A stretch of 38,636 bases of DNA from Candidatus Saccharimonadota bacterium. GTDB taxonomy: Bacteria; Patescibacteriota; Saccharimonadia; Saccharimonadales; Saccharimonadaceae. The stretch spans positions 1 through 38,636 of the forward strand of contig JAFWHA010000006.1 of assembly GCA_017512175.1 (NCBI GenBank), read 5' to 3'. Under the pieces are notes generated by a model. That model was given only the letters and a program-made list of their open reading frames with translations, was not told where the DNA came from and did not search any database. Below are positions 25,645-32,790 of the stretch, in pieces (the stretch's first letter is position 1; each line of letters opens with the position of its first letter). The translations under genes were made by a program, and so were the position numbers.

Positions 25645-27462
25645 ATGGACCAGTCAAAAATTAGAAACGTAGCAATTATTGCACACGTTGATCATGGTAA
25701 AACGACACTTGTTGATGGGCTGTTGAAACAGTCCCATACTTTTCGTGATAACCAAGCGGAAATGTCTCAGACACTAATCATGGACTCTATGGATCAAGAG
25801 CATGAGCGGGGTATTACGATTACTGCGAAACAGACAGCGGTGTATTATGATGGATACAAGATTAATATCATAGATACTCCGGGCCATGCTGATTTTTCTG
25901 GCGAAGTAGAGCGAACTCTAAATATGGCAGACGGGGTGCTTCTGATTGTTGATGCGCAAGAAGGGCCGATGCCACAGACTAAGTTTGTCTTACAAAAAGC
26001 GTTAGGACTCCATCTAAAGCCAGTAGTGATAATTAATAAAATTGATAAGCCGGCTGCTAGGATTGAGGAAGTTAAAGACGAAATAGCAGATTTGTTTTTG
26101 GAGCTTGCTACCGACGAATCGCAGCTTAATTACCCGATTTATTATGCGATTGCTCGTGATGGTAAAGCTGGCAAAACTCCAGAGCTAGATGATGACTTAC
26201 ATGTGATTTTTGAGTCGATTATAAACGATATTCCAGAGCCTAAGATTGATGAAGATGCAAGTAAAGGAGCACAGCTTCTCGTGGCGGCGCTTGCGGCGGA
26301 TAACTATCTCGGAAAATACGCCATTGGTAAGATTTTTCGTGGGAAATTGAAGAAAGGTCAGCAAGTCAAGCTGCTTAGTCGAACTGCTTCTGCTCGTAGT
26401 GTCAAGATTGACCGTGTCTATACTTATCGTGGGCTTGGTAAAGAGGAAACAGAGGAAGCTGTAGCTGGGGATATTGTGGCGATTACTGGTATTACGGATG
26501 CTAATATTGGTGATACTATTGCTAGTGGTGAAAATCCAGAAGCGCTTCCGACAATAGAGCTTGAGCCTCCTACGCTATCTATTTATATAGGCCCGAACAC
26601 TAGTCCGCTGAAGGGCAAGGAAGGAGAATTTACTACTTCTCGTCAGATTGCTGAACGCCTAGAGCGTGAGCTAGAAACTAATATCGCACTCAAAATCAAG
26701 CCCGATGGCTTAGGCTATAAAGTATCTGGACGTGGCGAGCTGCATTTATCAGTTTTGATTGAAACGATGCGCCGCGAAGGATATGAACTAGAAGCTGGTC
26801 GTCCAGAAGTGGTTTATAAAGAAATTGACGGTAAGTTACACGAGCCAGTGGAAAATTTGACTATTGAAGTAGGCTCTGAATATGTTGGTGCGGTTTCTCA
26901 AGAAATGGGAATTCGCCATGCGGAGCTTATAGACCAAGAACTGACAAGCACCGGCTCCACTCGCTTTACTTATGAAATTACTACTGCTGCGCTGATTGGT
27001 CTTCGCAATAATCTTTTGACCGCTACAAAAGGTACGGTAATTATGTCATCTATACCTTATGGCTATCGTAAAGTGGAAACAAAATATCGCCCAGAACGAA
27101 ACGGTGCGCTTATCTCGTTTGAAGACGGCGTTTCGACGGCTTATGCTCTGGATGCGGCGCAAGCACGTGGGGTATTATTTATTCCGCCTCAAGTTCCAGT
27201 CTATCAGGGTATGATTGTAGGTCTTTCTAATAAGAAAGAAGACATTGACATCAATATCTGTCGTGAAAAACAACTAACAAATATGCGTACACACGCTTCT
27301 GATGGTGCGATTCAGCTAACACCACACACGCAATTATCGCTCGAACAATGTTTAGATTTCTTACTAGATGATGAACTTTTGGAAGTTACACCGAAATCTT
27401 TGCGCCTGAGGAAGCGTCAGCTTGATCCGATTAAGCGTAAACGCGAAGCTAGGCAGAGCTAA
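25645..27462 (+). CDS. typA: Ribosome-associated GTPase TypA/BipA
   Basis: A 605-residue translational GTPase related to EF-G that binds the ribosome and helps large-subunit assembly and stress survival. G1 is AHVDHGKTT (residues 14-22), then RGITITAK, DTPGHADFSGEV, NKID, followed by the EF-Tu-like domain 2, EF-G-like domains III and V, and a C-terminal domain with RPERNGALISFEDG and QLTNMR. Length is normal. TATAAT at 25631-25636 ends eight bases before the ATG, with no ribosome site, so translation is probably leaderless. tatD follows after 31 bases with its own -10 box. Confidence 0.97.
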   Translation: MDQSKIRNVAIIAHVDHGKTTLVDGLLKQSHTFRDNQAEMSQTLIMDSMDQEHERGITITAKQTAVYYDGYKINIIDTPGHADFSGEVERTLNMADGVLLIVDAQEGPMPQTKFVLQKALGLHLKPVVIINKIDKPAARIEEVKDEIADLFLELATDESQLNYPIYYAIARDGKAGKTPELDDDLHVIFESIINDIPEPKIDEDASKGAQLLVAALAADNYLGKYAIGKIFRGKLKKGQQVKLLSRTASARSVKIDRVYTYRGLGKEETEEAVAGDIVAITGITDANIGDTIASGENPEALPTIELEPPTLSIYIGPNTSPLKGKEGEFTTSRQIAERLERELETNIALKIKPDGLGYKVSGRGELHLSVLIETMRREGYELEAGRPEVVYKEIDGKLHEPVENLTIEVGSEYVGAVSQEMGIRHAELIDQELTSTGSTRFTYEITTAALIGLRNNLLTATKGTVIMSSIPYGYRKVETKYRPERNGALISFEDGVSTAYALDAAQARGVLFIPPQVPVYQGMIVGLSNKKEDIDINICREKQLTNMRTHASDGAIQLTPHTQLSLEQCLDFLLDDELLEVTPKSLRLRKRQLDPIKRKREARQS

Positions 27463-27493
27463 GGAATCTAGCGTTTCGTGCTAAAATAGAATT

Positions 27494-28399
27494 ATGCTAA
27501 TTGATACCCATTGTCATATTCACGATCGTGATACTTATGATTTTGCTTTTTCTCGTCAACAGATTTCTGAGAAATTTTTGAAGAAGCATCCAGATGCCCC
27601 ACATCTCAAAACCGATTTTGAGCCGGAGAAAATTATTGAACGTGCCCATTCTGCAGGTGTATTTCGGATGATTTGTGTGGGTACTTCACATGAAGATTCT
27701 CTTTTGGCTCGTAATTTTGCTAGTAAGCACGTTTCTGACGGTGTCTTTTGGTCTTATGGTATCCATCCTGATGAGGCAGATAGGTGGGCGAGTCAAAATA
27801 CTTCTGTCAGCTCTGATTTCTTACGGCTAACTGGGGATAGCGAGCGCTCTGCTCTTTCGGAGAGTGCCTTACATCTAACAGAAAACGGACGTCCGATTGC
27901 TATTGGCGAAGTCGGGCTAGACTATCGTGAAGGTGCGCCACGTCCTGGAGTGGCAGGGAAGAATAACCAGATTAGACTGTTCGAAGAGATGTTGCAGCTT
28001 TCGAGCGACAATAACTTACCGTTGATTTTTCATGTGCGTGATGCTTTTCCAGATTTTTTTGCAGTGATTAGGAACTTTCCCAAGATTAAGGGAGTAGTTC
28101 ATTCTTTTTCTGACTCAGAAGAAAATCTTAAAAAATCTCTTGAGGCAGGATTCTATGTGGGGGTGAATGGCCTTGCGACCTTTGCAAAACCGCAAATGCC
28201 GCTACCTCCACTAGAGAGAATGCTTTTGGAAACGGATGCTCCCTTCTTGACACCGAAGCCATTTCGTGGTACAATAAATGAGCCAGCGCATATTAAAGAT
28301 ATTTGCGCTTATATTTCCACCAAGTTAGGAATAACAGAGGCGGAAGTGGAAGGGAGAACTACAGAAAATGCAAGAAATTTATTCAGATTCTCAGATTAG
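27494..28399 (+). CDS. tatD: TatD family metal-dependent hydrolase (DNase)
   Basis: A 301-residue TIM-barrel hydrolase. Metal-binding and catalytic blocks are DTHCHIHD at the N-terminus, GEVGLDYREG in the middle, FHVRDAF, VVHSFSD and LLETDAPFLTP near the C-terminus. TatD enzymes are 3'-5' exonucleases acting on DNA (and some RNA) in repair and turnover. A somewhat long segment near residues 95-130 (from SSDFLRLTGDSERS) precedes the GEVGLDY block. An extended -10 (TGC then TAAAAT, 27482-27487) is six bases before the ATG, so leaderless. The last 32 bases overlap a small gene. Confidence 0.93.
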   Translation: MLIDTHCHIHDRDTYDFAFSRQQISEKFLKKHPDAPHLKTDFEPEKIIERAHSAGVFRMICVGTSHEDSLLARNFASKHVSDGVFWSYGIHPDEADRWASQNTSVSSDFLRLTGDSERSALSESALHLTENGRPIAIGEVGLDYREGAPRPGVAGKNNQIRLFEEMLQLSSDNNLPLIFHVRDAFPDFFAVIRNFPKIKGVVHSFSDSEENLKKSLEAGFYVGVNGLATFAKPQMPLPPLERMLLETDAPFLTPKPFRGTINEPAHIKDICAYISTKLGITEAEVEGRTTENARNLFRFSD

Positions 28400-28556
28400 C
28401 GAGTCGGAAAATCCAGAATTTTCACCTCGTTTCGGTATGCCAAGCTTTAGAAGGGCTGAGGTATATGCTTTTGATTCTCCTGAACTTGAATTATATCATG
28501 AGCTTAACGCTATCTCGGAGGAGGTAGGAAGATGTCGCCGAAGTCAACTAGAATAA
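28368..28556 (+). CDS. Small acidic protein, 62 residues, unknown
   Basis: A short frame overlapping the end of tatD by 32 bases and the start of the next gene by 25. The product (starting MQEIYSDSQISESENPEFSP) is acidic, with a helical C-terminal half (SPELELYHELNAISEEV). GGGAG lies upstream at a rather long spacing. Support comes from the tiling: without it there would be a gap of 132 bases, and its codons hold the strong ribosome site of the next gene. No relative is recognised. It may be a partner of the very basic protein that follows. Confidence 0.55.
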   Translation: MQEIYSDSQISESENPEFSPRFGMPSFRRAEVYAFDSPELELYHELNAISEEVGRCRRSQLE

Positions 28557-29074
28557 AATCCCTTGTTAGCGGTAGACGAGATGTTACAGTGTATTATTCC
28601 AGAAAAACTGGTTTACCGATAGATCCCTTGAAAAATGTCAAAAAAGAGCAAGCGGCAAAGAAAAAAGCTGCCGAGAGAAAGGCAAAAAGGGCTGAGCGAC
28701 GAAAACAATCTGTAGGTGGATCGAAGAAATCGTTTTTGAAGTCGCTGTTTCACATGCAGAACGTTAGGCCACGTCTCACAGAGGCAGATTTGATTAATGC
28801 TGAATCTTCTCTTGGAGCTATGCTTTTTGGGCCGATTCCAAAAGGGCACAGACGGGAGTTTTTCAGATTCAAACACAATGTTTGGATTTTCCATGAAAGT
28901 TGGTTTGAGAATGGCGAAAAACGTGAGACGACAATTACCTATGAAGTCCGAGAAAACGGAGTTTATAAAATTCCTCTAGGTGGGGAATATGTTAAAATTC
29001 GTGGTGCCGAACTAGAAAATTTTTGCCGTGCGACAGCGGAATATTTGAAACTAATAAAGACTAGATTGTACTAA
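28532..29074 (+). CDS. Unknown protein with Lys/Arg/Ala-rich segment
   Basis: A 180-residue protein not assigned to a family. Residues 36-62 are a run of Lys, Arg and Ala (KKEQAAKKKAAERKAKRAER) that looks like a nucleic-acid-binding or coiled segment; the C-terminal half is a small mixed domain with FRFKHNVWIFHESWFENGEK and TITYEVRENGVYKIPLGGEY. GGAGGAGG lies ten bases before the ATG, inside the preceding small gene, so the two are translationally coupled. The basic charge beside an acidic small partner suggests a pair; binding to RNA or DNA is a guess. Confidence 0.65.
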   Translation: MSPKSTRIKSLVSGRRDVTVYYSRKTGLPIDPLKNVKKEQAAKKKAAERKAKRAERRKQSVGGSKKSFLKSLFHMQNVRPRLTEADLINAESSLGAMLFGPIPKGHRREFFRFKHNVWIFHESWFENGEKRETTITYEVRENGVYKIPLGGEYVKIRGAELENFCRATAEYLKLIKTRLY

Positions 29075-29118
29075 ACTGCTAGATTAAGAATCGGATTATG
29101 TTAAATAGTTAAAAACGC

Positions 29119-29148
29119 TAAAAGGGGTACTAAGCCTAACCCCTTTTA
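29119..29148. terminator. Terminator-like hairpin before the desulfurase gene
   Basis: TAAAAGGGGT pairs with ACCCCTTTTA. The T-run is short, so termination may be partial. Confidence 0.55.
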
Positions 29149-29178
29149 AAATGCGTAAACTTATTGTATAATATATAC

Positions 29179-30492
29179 ATGATTTATCTTGATCATGCAG
29201 CTGCTACCCCTGTAATTCCAAAAGCTAGACAAGCTATGGAAGATTATTTTTCTGAGCAGTTTTTTAACCCATCTTCGCCGTATCTCCCGGCAAAGCATGT
29301 GCGAGATAACTATGAATTCGCTAAAAACACTATAGCGCATACGATTGGTGCAAAAGGAGTAGATATTATCATCACTGCTGGAGCGACCGAGAGTATAAAT
29401 TTGGCTTTTACAGCCGTTTTGAGCGCTGTAAGAAAAAAGACCGTTGTCGCATGGCAGAATGGCATAAATAACGCCGAAAAGGTCTTAAAAATGCCAAATA
29501 TGACAGAAATACTGATTTTGTCAACTGAACATGCTTCGGTACGTGCAGTGGCGCAGCATTACGCTACAGAGGTGGGAGCGAAATTAATTGAAGTTAATGT
29601 CGACAAAAACGGCTTAATTGACTTAAAAGATTTTCAGAATAAATTATCTAGCAGGACGGTTTTTGTATCTGTCTCTTTAGCAAATAACGAACTCGGTACG
29701 ATTCAACCTTTAGCCGAAATCGCAGAAATCATCAGAAAAGAGCGTGAAAGGAGACTAAAAGACGTATTGGACGCTAGAGGTAGCGCTGGGCATATTAAAG
29801 ATAGTGCCAGAGATGTTAAAAACAACGCTGGAAATACGCGACCTTTGCCCTTGATATTTCACTCAGATGCTTCGCAAGCGCTGAATCTAATAGACATCTC
29901 GGTAGCTAGATTGGGTGTGGATCTCTTGACGATTAATTCCGCTAAGATAGGTGGGCCAAAGGGGGTAGGCGCTCTGTATGTTTCGCATGAAGTAGAACTT
30001 AGGCCGGTAATTTATGGTGGTGGACAAGAGTTAGGACTTCGTTCTGGTACGGAAAATGTGCCAGGAGTAATTGGCTTTGCAGCGGCGGCGGAAGAAGCTA
30101 AGTCGCATGTCATGGGTAACCGTAAGAAATACCAGAAATATGTCGAAATTTTGAAGTCGGAATTGTTAAAATGTAAGCTAGAGCCGGTGTTTTTGGGTAA
30201 CCCTAAACACCAGCTAGCTAATTTTTGCCCAGTGAGTTTTCCGGGCATAGATGCTGAACGAATTATTTATTTGCTAGAAGAAAAACAGGTTTATCTTTCT
30301 ACGGGTGCGGCTTGTTCAGCGAATAAGGGCACTGTTTCTAGGGTGCTAAAGGCTATTAAGCTGACAGATGCGGAAATTTCTGGCTCACTGAGAATATCGT
30401 TGGGAATGCTTAACACCGAAGAAAACGTACGCGAGGCGGGAAAATTAATCGTGGAAGCGGTGGAAAAGGAGATTTTAAGGTGTCGGAAGTAG
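29179..30492 (+). CDS. Cysteine desulfurase (IscS/NifS-like)
   Basis: A 437-residue PLP enzyme that removes sulfur from cysteine as a protein persulfide. Visible sites are LDHAAATP at the N-terminus, H118 in TEHAS, K256 in NSAKIGGPKG (PLP lysine) and the catalytic C379 in TGAACSANKGT. Residues 187-222 (from KERERRLKDVLDARGS) form an unusual charged insertion. The -10 TATAAT (29167-29172) ends six bases before ATG 29179, so it is leaderless; an upstream TTG in frame is inside the promoter. It overlaps mnmA by 13 bases, so it likely supplies the sulfur for tRNA 2-thiouridine, the job of IscS with MnmA. No iscU or sufBC is seen nearby. Confidence 0.92.
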   Translation: MIYLDHAAATPVIPKARQAMEDYFSEQFFNPSSPYLPAKHVRDNYEFAKNTIAHTIGAKGVDIIITAGATESINLAFTAVLSAVRKKTVVAWQNGINNAEKVLKMPNMTEILILSTEHASVRAVAQHYATEVGAKLIEVNVDKNGLIDLKDFQNKLSSRTVFVSVSLANNELGTIQPLAEIAEIIRKERERRLKDVLDARGSAGHIKDSARDVKNNAGNTRPLPLIFHSDASQALNLIDISVARLGVDLLTINSAKIGGPKGVGALYVSHEVELRPVIYGGGQELGLRSGTENVPGVIGFAAAAEEAKSHVMGNRKKYQKYVEILKSELLKCKLEPVFLGNPKHQLANFCPVSFPGIDAERIIYLLEEKQVYLSTGAACSANKGTVSRVLKAIKLTDAEISGSLRISLGMLNTEENVREAGKLIVEAVEKEILRCRK

Positions 30493-31751
30493 CGTCGAGA
30501 AATCTTAAGGTGTCGGAAGTAGAGTCGGAAGTAGCGTCGAGAAATCTTAAGGTGTCGGAAGTAGAGTTAGGAAAAAACAAGCCTACGGTTTTTGTAGGGA
30601 TGTCTGGCGGAGTTGACTCCTCGGTTTCGGCGGTGTTGCTGAAGGAACAGGGGTATAATGTAGTTGGCGTTTATATGAAAAATTGGTCGGAGGATCTTCC
30701 TGGTATGAAATGTCCGTGGGCAGAAGATTTGGCTGATGCGAAACGAGTGGCGGTCAAACTCGGTATTGACTTTTTGGTATTTGATTTTCAGCAAGAATAT
30801 AAAAATAAAGTAGTTGACTACATGCTGACAGAGTTTAAAAAAGGTAATACCCCGAATCCAGATATCATGTGTAATCAGGAAATTAAGTTCAAATTATTCT
30901 ATGATATTGCCAGAGAAAAAGGAGCTGATTATATTGCGACTGGACATTATGCCAGAGTGAATAGAGACAAGTCAGAGTTATTGCGAGCGGTAGATGAGAA
31001 TAAAGATCAGACTTATTTTCTCTATCGTATCTCTAATGAAGCAATAGCGCATACGATTTTCCCAGTGGGCGAGATGTTAAAAGCGGATGTCAAAAAATAC
31101 GCTGCGGAACGTGGTTTGGACAATGCTTATAAGAAAGAATCAATGGGTGTGTGTTTTGTAGGCGAAGTCGGGATGAAAGACTTTCTGAAGCGCTACGTGG
31201 AGGCAAATCCGGGAGAAATTTTTGATATTGATACTGGCGAGAAAGTCGGCGTACACGAGGGTGCGATTTTCTATACTATCGGTCAGCGTAAAGGGTTAGG
31301 GCTCGGTGGCGGATTACCGTATTATGTGGTAAAGAAGGACATAAAAAAGAACATTGTCTATGTCTCTAAGAATCTGAATAACCAGAATCTTTGGACGAGA
31401 GAGCTAAAATTAAAAGATGTTTTACTCCGTGGCGCGATACTTAAAATGCCTCGTAGCACATTATCTGAAACAGAGAAAAATAATGCTTCTGCTACAGCGC
31501 CAACCATGAAAGTCATGGTGCGACTGCGACATCGCGCGCCGTTAATCCCGGCGACATTGACGATAGATAATTTGGGGGATACGGATACTTCTAGCGTTGA
31601 AACAAAGATAGACAATTTGGGAGGACTAGACACTTCTGACATCAGGGCTAGTGTTAAATTCGATGAGGAAGTTAAGGCTCCAGCTGTAGGACAATCGGTA
31701 GTTTTCTATGATGGAGAAGTATGCCTAGGCGGTGGAATTATTGATGCGTAG
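30480..31751 (+). CDS. mnmA: tRNA-specific 2-thiouridylase MnmA with repeated N-terminus
   Basis: MnmA puts sulfur on U34 of Lys, Glu and Gln tRNAs using ATP. The ATP-binding PP-loop GMSGGVDSS is at 40-48; the catalytic cysteines are C131 in NPDIMCNQE and C225 in MGVCFVGE; the C-terminal beta-barrel ends VVFYDGEVCLGGGII. A GTG at 30480 has AAGGAG eight bases upstream inside the desulfurase gene. It is followed by a 14-residue tandem repeat (SEVASRNLKVSEVE, twice) that no MnmA needs; in-frame GTGs at 30510 and 30552 in the repeat are alternative starts. A second direct repeat encodes an extra loop in the C-terminal domain (about 31562-31637). Total length is 423 residues. Confidence 0.93.
   Translation: MSEVASRNLKVSEVESEVASRNLKVSEVELGKNKPTVFVGMSGGVDSSVSAVLLKEQGYNVVGVYMKNWSEDLPGMKCPWAEDLADAKRVAVKLGIDFLVFDFQQEYKNKVVDYMLTEFKKGNTPNPDIMCNQEIKFKLFYDIAREKGADYIATGHYARVNRDKSELLRAVDENKDQTYFLYRISNEAIAHTIFPVGEMLKADVKKYAAERGLDNAYKKESMGVCFVGEVGMKDFLKRYVEANPGEIFDIDTGEKVGVHEGAIFYTIGQRKGLGLGGGLPYYVVKKDIKKNIVYVSKNLNNQNLWTRELKLKDVLLRGAILKMPRSTLSETEKNNASATAPTMKVMVRLRHRAPLIPATLTIDNLGDTDTSSVETKIDNLGGLDTSDIRASVKFDEEVKAPAVGQSVVFYDGEVCLGGGIIDA
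30483..30566 (+). repeat. 42-bp tandem repeat at the desulfurase/mnmA junction
   Basis: Two exact 42-base units encode SEVASRNLKVSEVE twice at the MnmA N-terminus. Each unit carries the AAGGTGTCGGAAGTAG text that holds both the mnmA GTG start and the desulfurase TAG stop, so the junction itself seems to have been copied. Confidence 0.9.
31562..31637 (+). repeat. Imperfect 31-bp direct repeat inside mnmA
   Basis: GATAGATAATTTGGGGGATA... (31562-31592) recurs as GATAGACAATTTGGGAGGAC... (31607-31637), giving IDNLGDTDTS and IDNLGGLDTS in the C-terminal domain. Confidence 0.75.
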
Positions 31752-31784
31752 GTGAGTGTTTAACATTAATTACAGCGTTTAGAA

Positions 31785-31819
31785 ATAGAAAAAGGGCAGC
31801 TACAAAACGTAACTGCCCT
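31785..31819 (-). terminator. Terminator of the minus-strand secreted protein gene
   Basis: Minus strand: AGGGCAG...CTGCCCT with inner TAC/GTA, then TTTTT. It is about 90 bases after the stop; a 6-bp hairpin (31831-31848) lies between. Confidence 0.7.
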
Positions 31820-31904
31820 ACTGAAAGGAGGCGTCTCGTAGAAGACGCATTAACACAGTGACCAGCTGCGTTAATCTTTGAAACACGATAACCATGTTTT
31901 AGAT

Positions 31905-32609
31905 TTAAACGCGGTTATCTTTTAACCAGTATTTGACATCGTCGTAAGAGAAACGATGTCCATCATACTCGTAATACGTTGAGTACCCGCCGTTGGTAGC
32001 AACTGTAACTTGCGTGTATTTACGCGACCGCTTGTCATTTTCGAACTTGAGCTCGATATTACGATAAGAGCAATCGCCCCAATCGCCGCTCACGGAAACG
32101 CTATACCCCTTATCGAGGCCGTAGTCTTTAGCTTCGTCAGCTCTAGCTCTGGCTTCGTCGCCGATGGTCCTGTTCCCAGAGTTGTCGACATAGACTACAG
32201 GAGTATAAGAATAGCTTCCGCTACTTGGGCAGCTACTCATGTACTTCTTCTGCTCGGCCGCGTAATTCGAGCCCCAGTTAGGCACCCACTGCTGTGAGTT
32301 ACTTGTAGGGTACGCTGCCGCCTGCGTTGTCGTACAGGTAGTAACAGGCTGACTTACCGCTACTGGTGTTGATGCTACGGTCGTAGCCGGAGCAACAGTC
32401 GGAGTGTTAGCCACTGCAGCGTAGGGGTTGCCATATTGGACCCCAGAGTCGTAAGTCTTCTGATCGACTCCGGTGACAACACCGCCGGTGCTGGTAACTG
32501 TCGTCACTGTAGTGCGGACGATGTATCCGCCATTTGCATAAACAGGTACCGTGAAGGCCATTGCCAGAACGGCAGCCAGTAACACTGATAAAAATTTCTT
32601 GGTTTTCAT
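31905..32609 (-). CDS. Secreted protein of unknown function, GC-rich
   Basis: A 234-residue exported protein. The signal peptide (MKTKKFLSVLLAAVLAMAFTVPVYA) ends near residue 25. The mature protein starts with a Thr/Val-rich low-complexity part (VVTGVDQKTYDSG, TPTVAPATTVASTPVAVSQP), has three scattered cysteines and ends in a charged domain with a repeated Tyr pattern (GGYSTYYEYDGHRFSYDDVKYWLKDNRV). AGGAGG eight bases before ATG 32609 sets the start; a GTG three codons earlier overlaps the ribosome site. Codons are clearly richer in G and C than in the neighbours, which suggests transfer or a different expression class. I recognise no family. Confidence 0.75.
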   Translation of the reverse strand: MKTKKFLSVLLAAVLAMAFTVPVYANGGYIVRTTVTTVTSTGGVVTGVDQKTYDSGVQYGNPYAAVANTPTVAPATTVASTPVAVSQPVTTCTTTQAAAYPTSNSQQWVPNWGSNYAAEQKKYMSSCPSSGSYSYTPVVYVDNSGNRTIGDEARARADEAKDYGLDKGYSVSVSGDWGDCSYRNIELKFENDKRSRKYTQVTVATNGGYSTYYEYDGHRFSYDDVKYWLKDNRV

Positions 32610-32671
32610 TGTAACCACCTCCTATTGTAATGTGCGCGGGCAAAACCACTTCCGCGATAAGTTTCAATCGC

Positions 32672-32700
32672 ATTATAGCGTATTTTTGTCAAATTGCCAA
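32672..32700 (-). promoter_or_regulatory. Promoter of the minus-strand secreted protein
   Basis: Minus strand TTGGCA (32700-32695), 17-base spacer, TATAAT (32677-32672). A second extended -10 (TGCTATAAT, complement near 32741-32749) lies further upstream. Confidence 0.75.
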
Positions 32701-32754
32701 GAATGGCTTGACCTAAACACGAGCTAATGCGACATGATTCTATTATAGCATATT

Positions 32755-32783
32755 TTGCCAAAAAAATCAATGTATAGTATAAT
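32755..32783 (+). promoter_or_regulatory. Promoter of alaS, leaderless
   Basis: TTGCCA (32755-32760), 17-base spacer, TATAAT (32778-32783); the ATG begins seven bases later, at the expected first transcribed base. Confidence 0.8.
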
Positions 32784-32790
32784 TTCCCCT

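Noticed and set aside
25017-25646. 209-codon minus-strand frame
   Set aside because: Fully antisense to the gene at 24969, which has a promoter, AAGGAGG and terminator.
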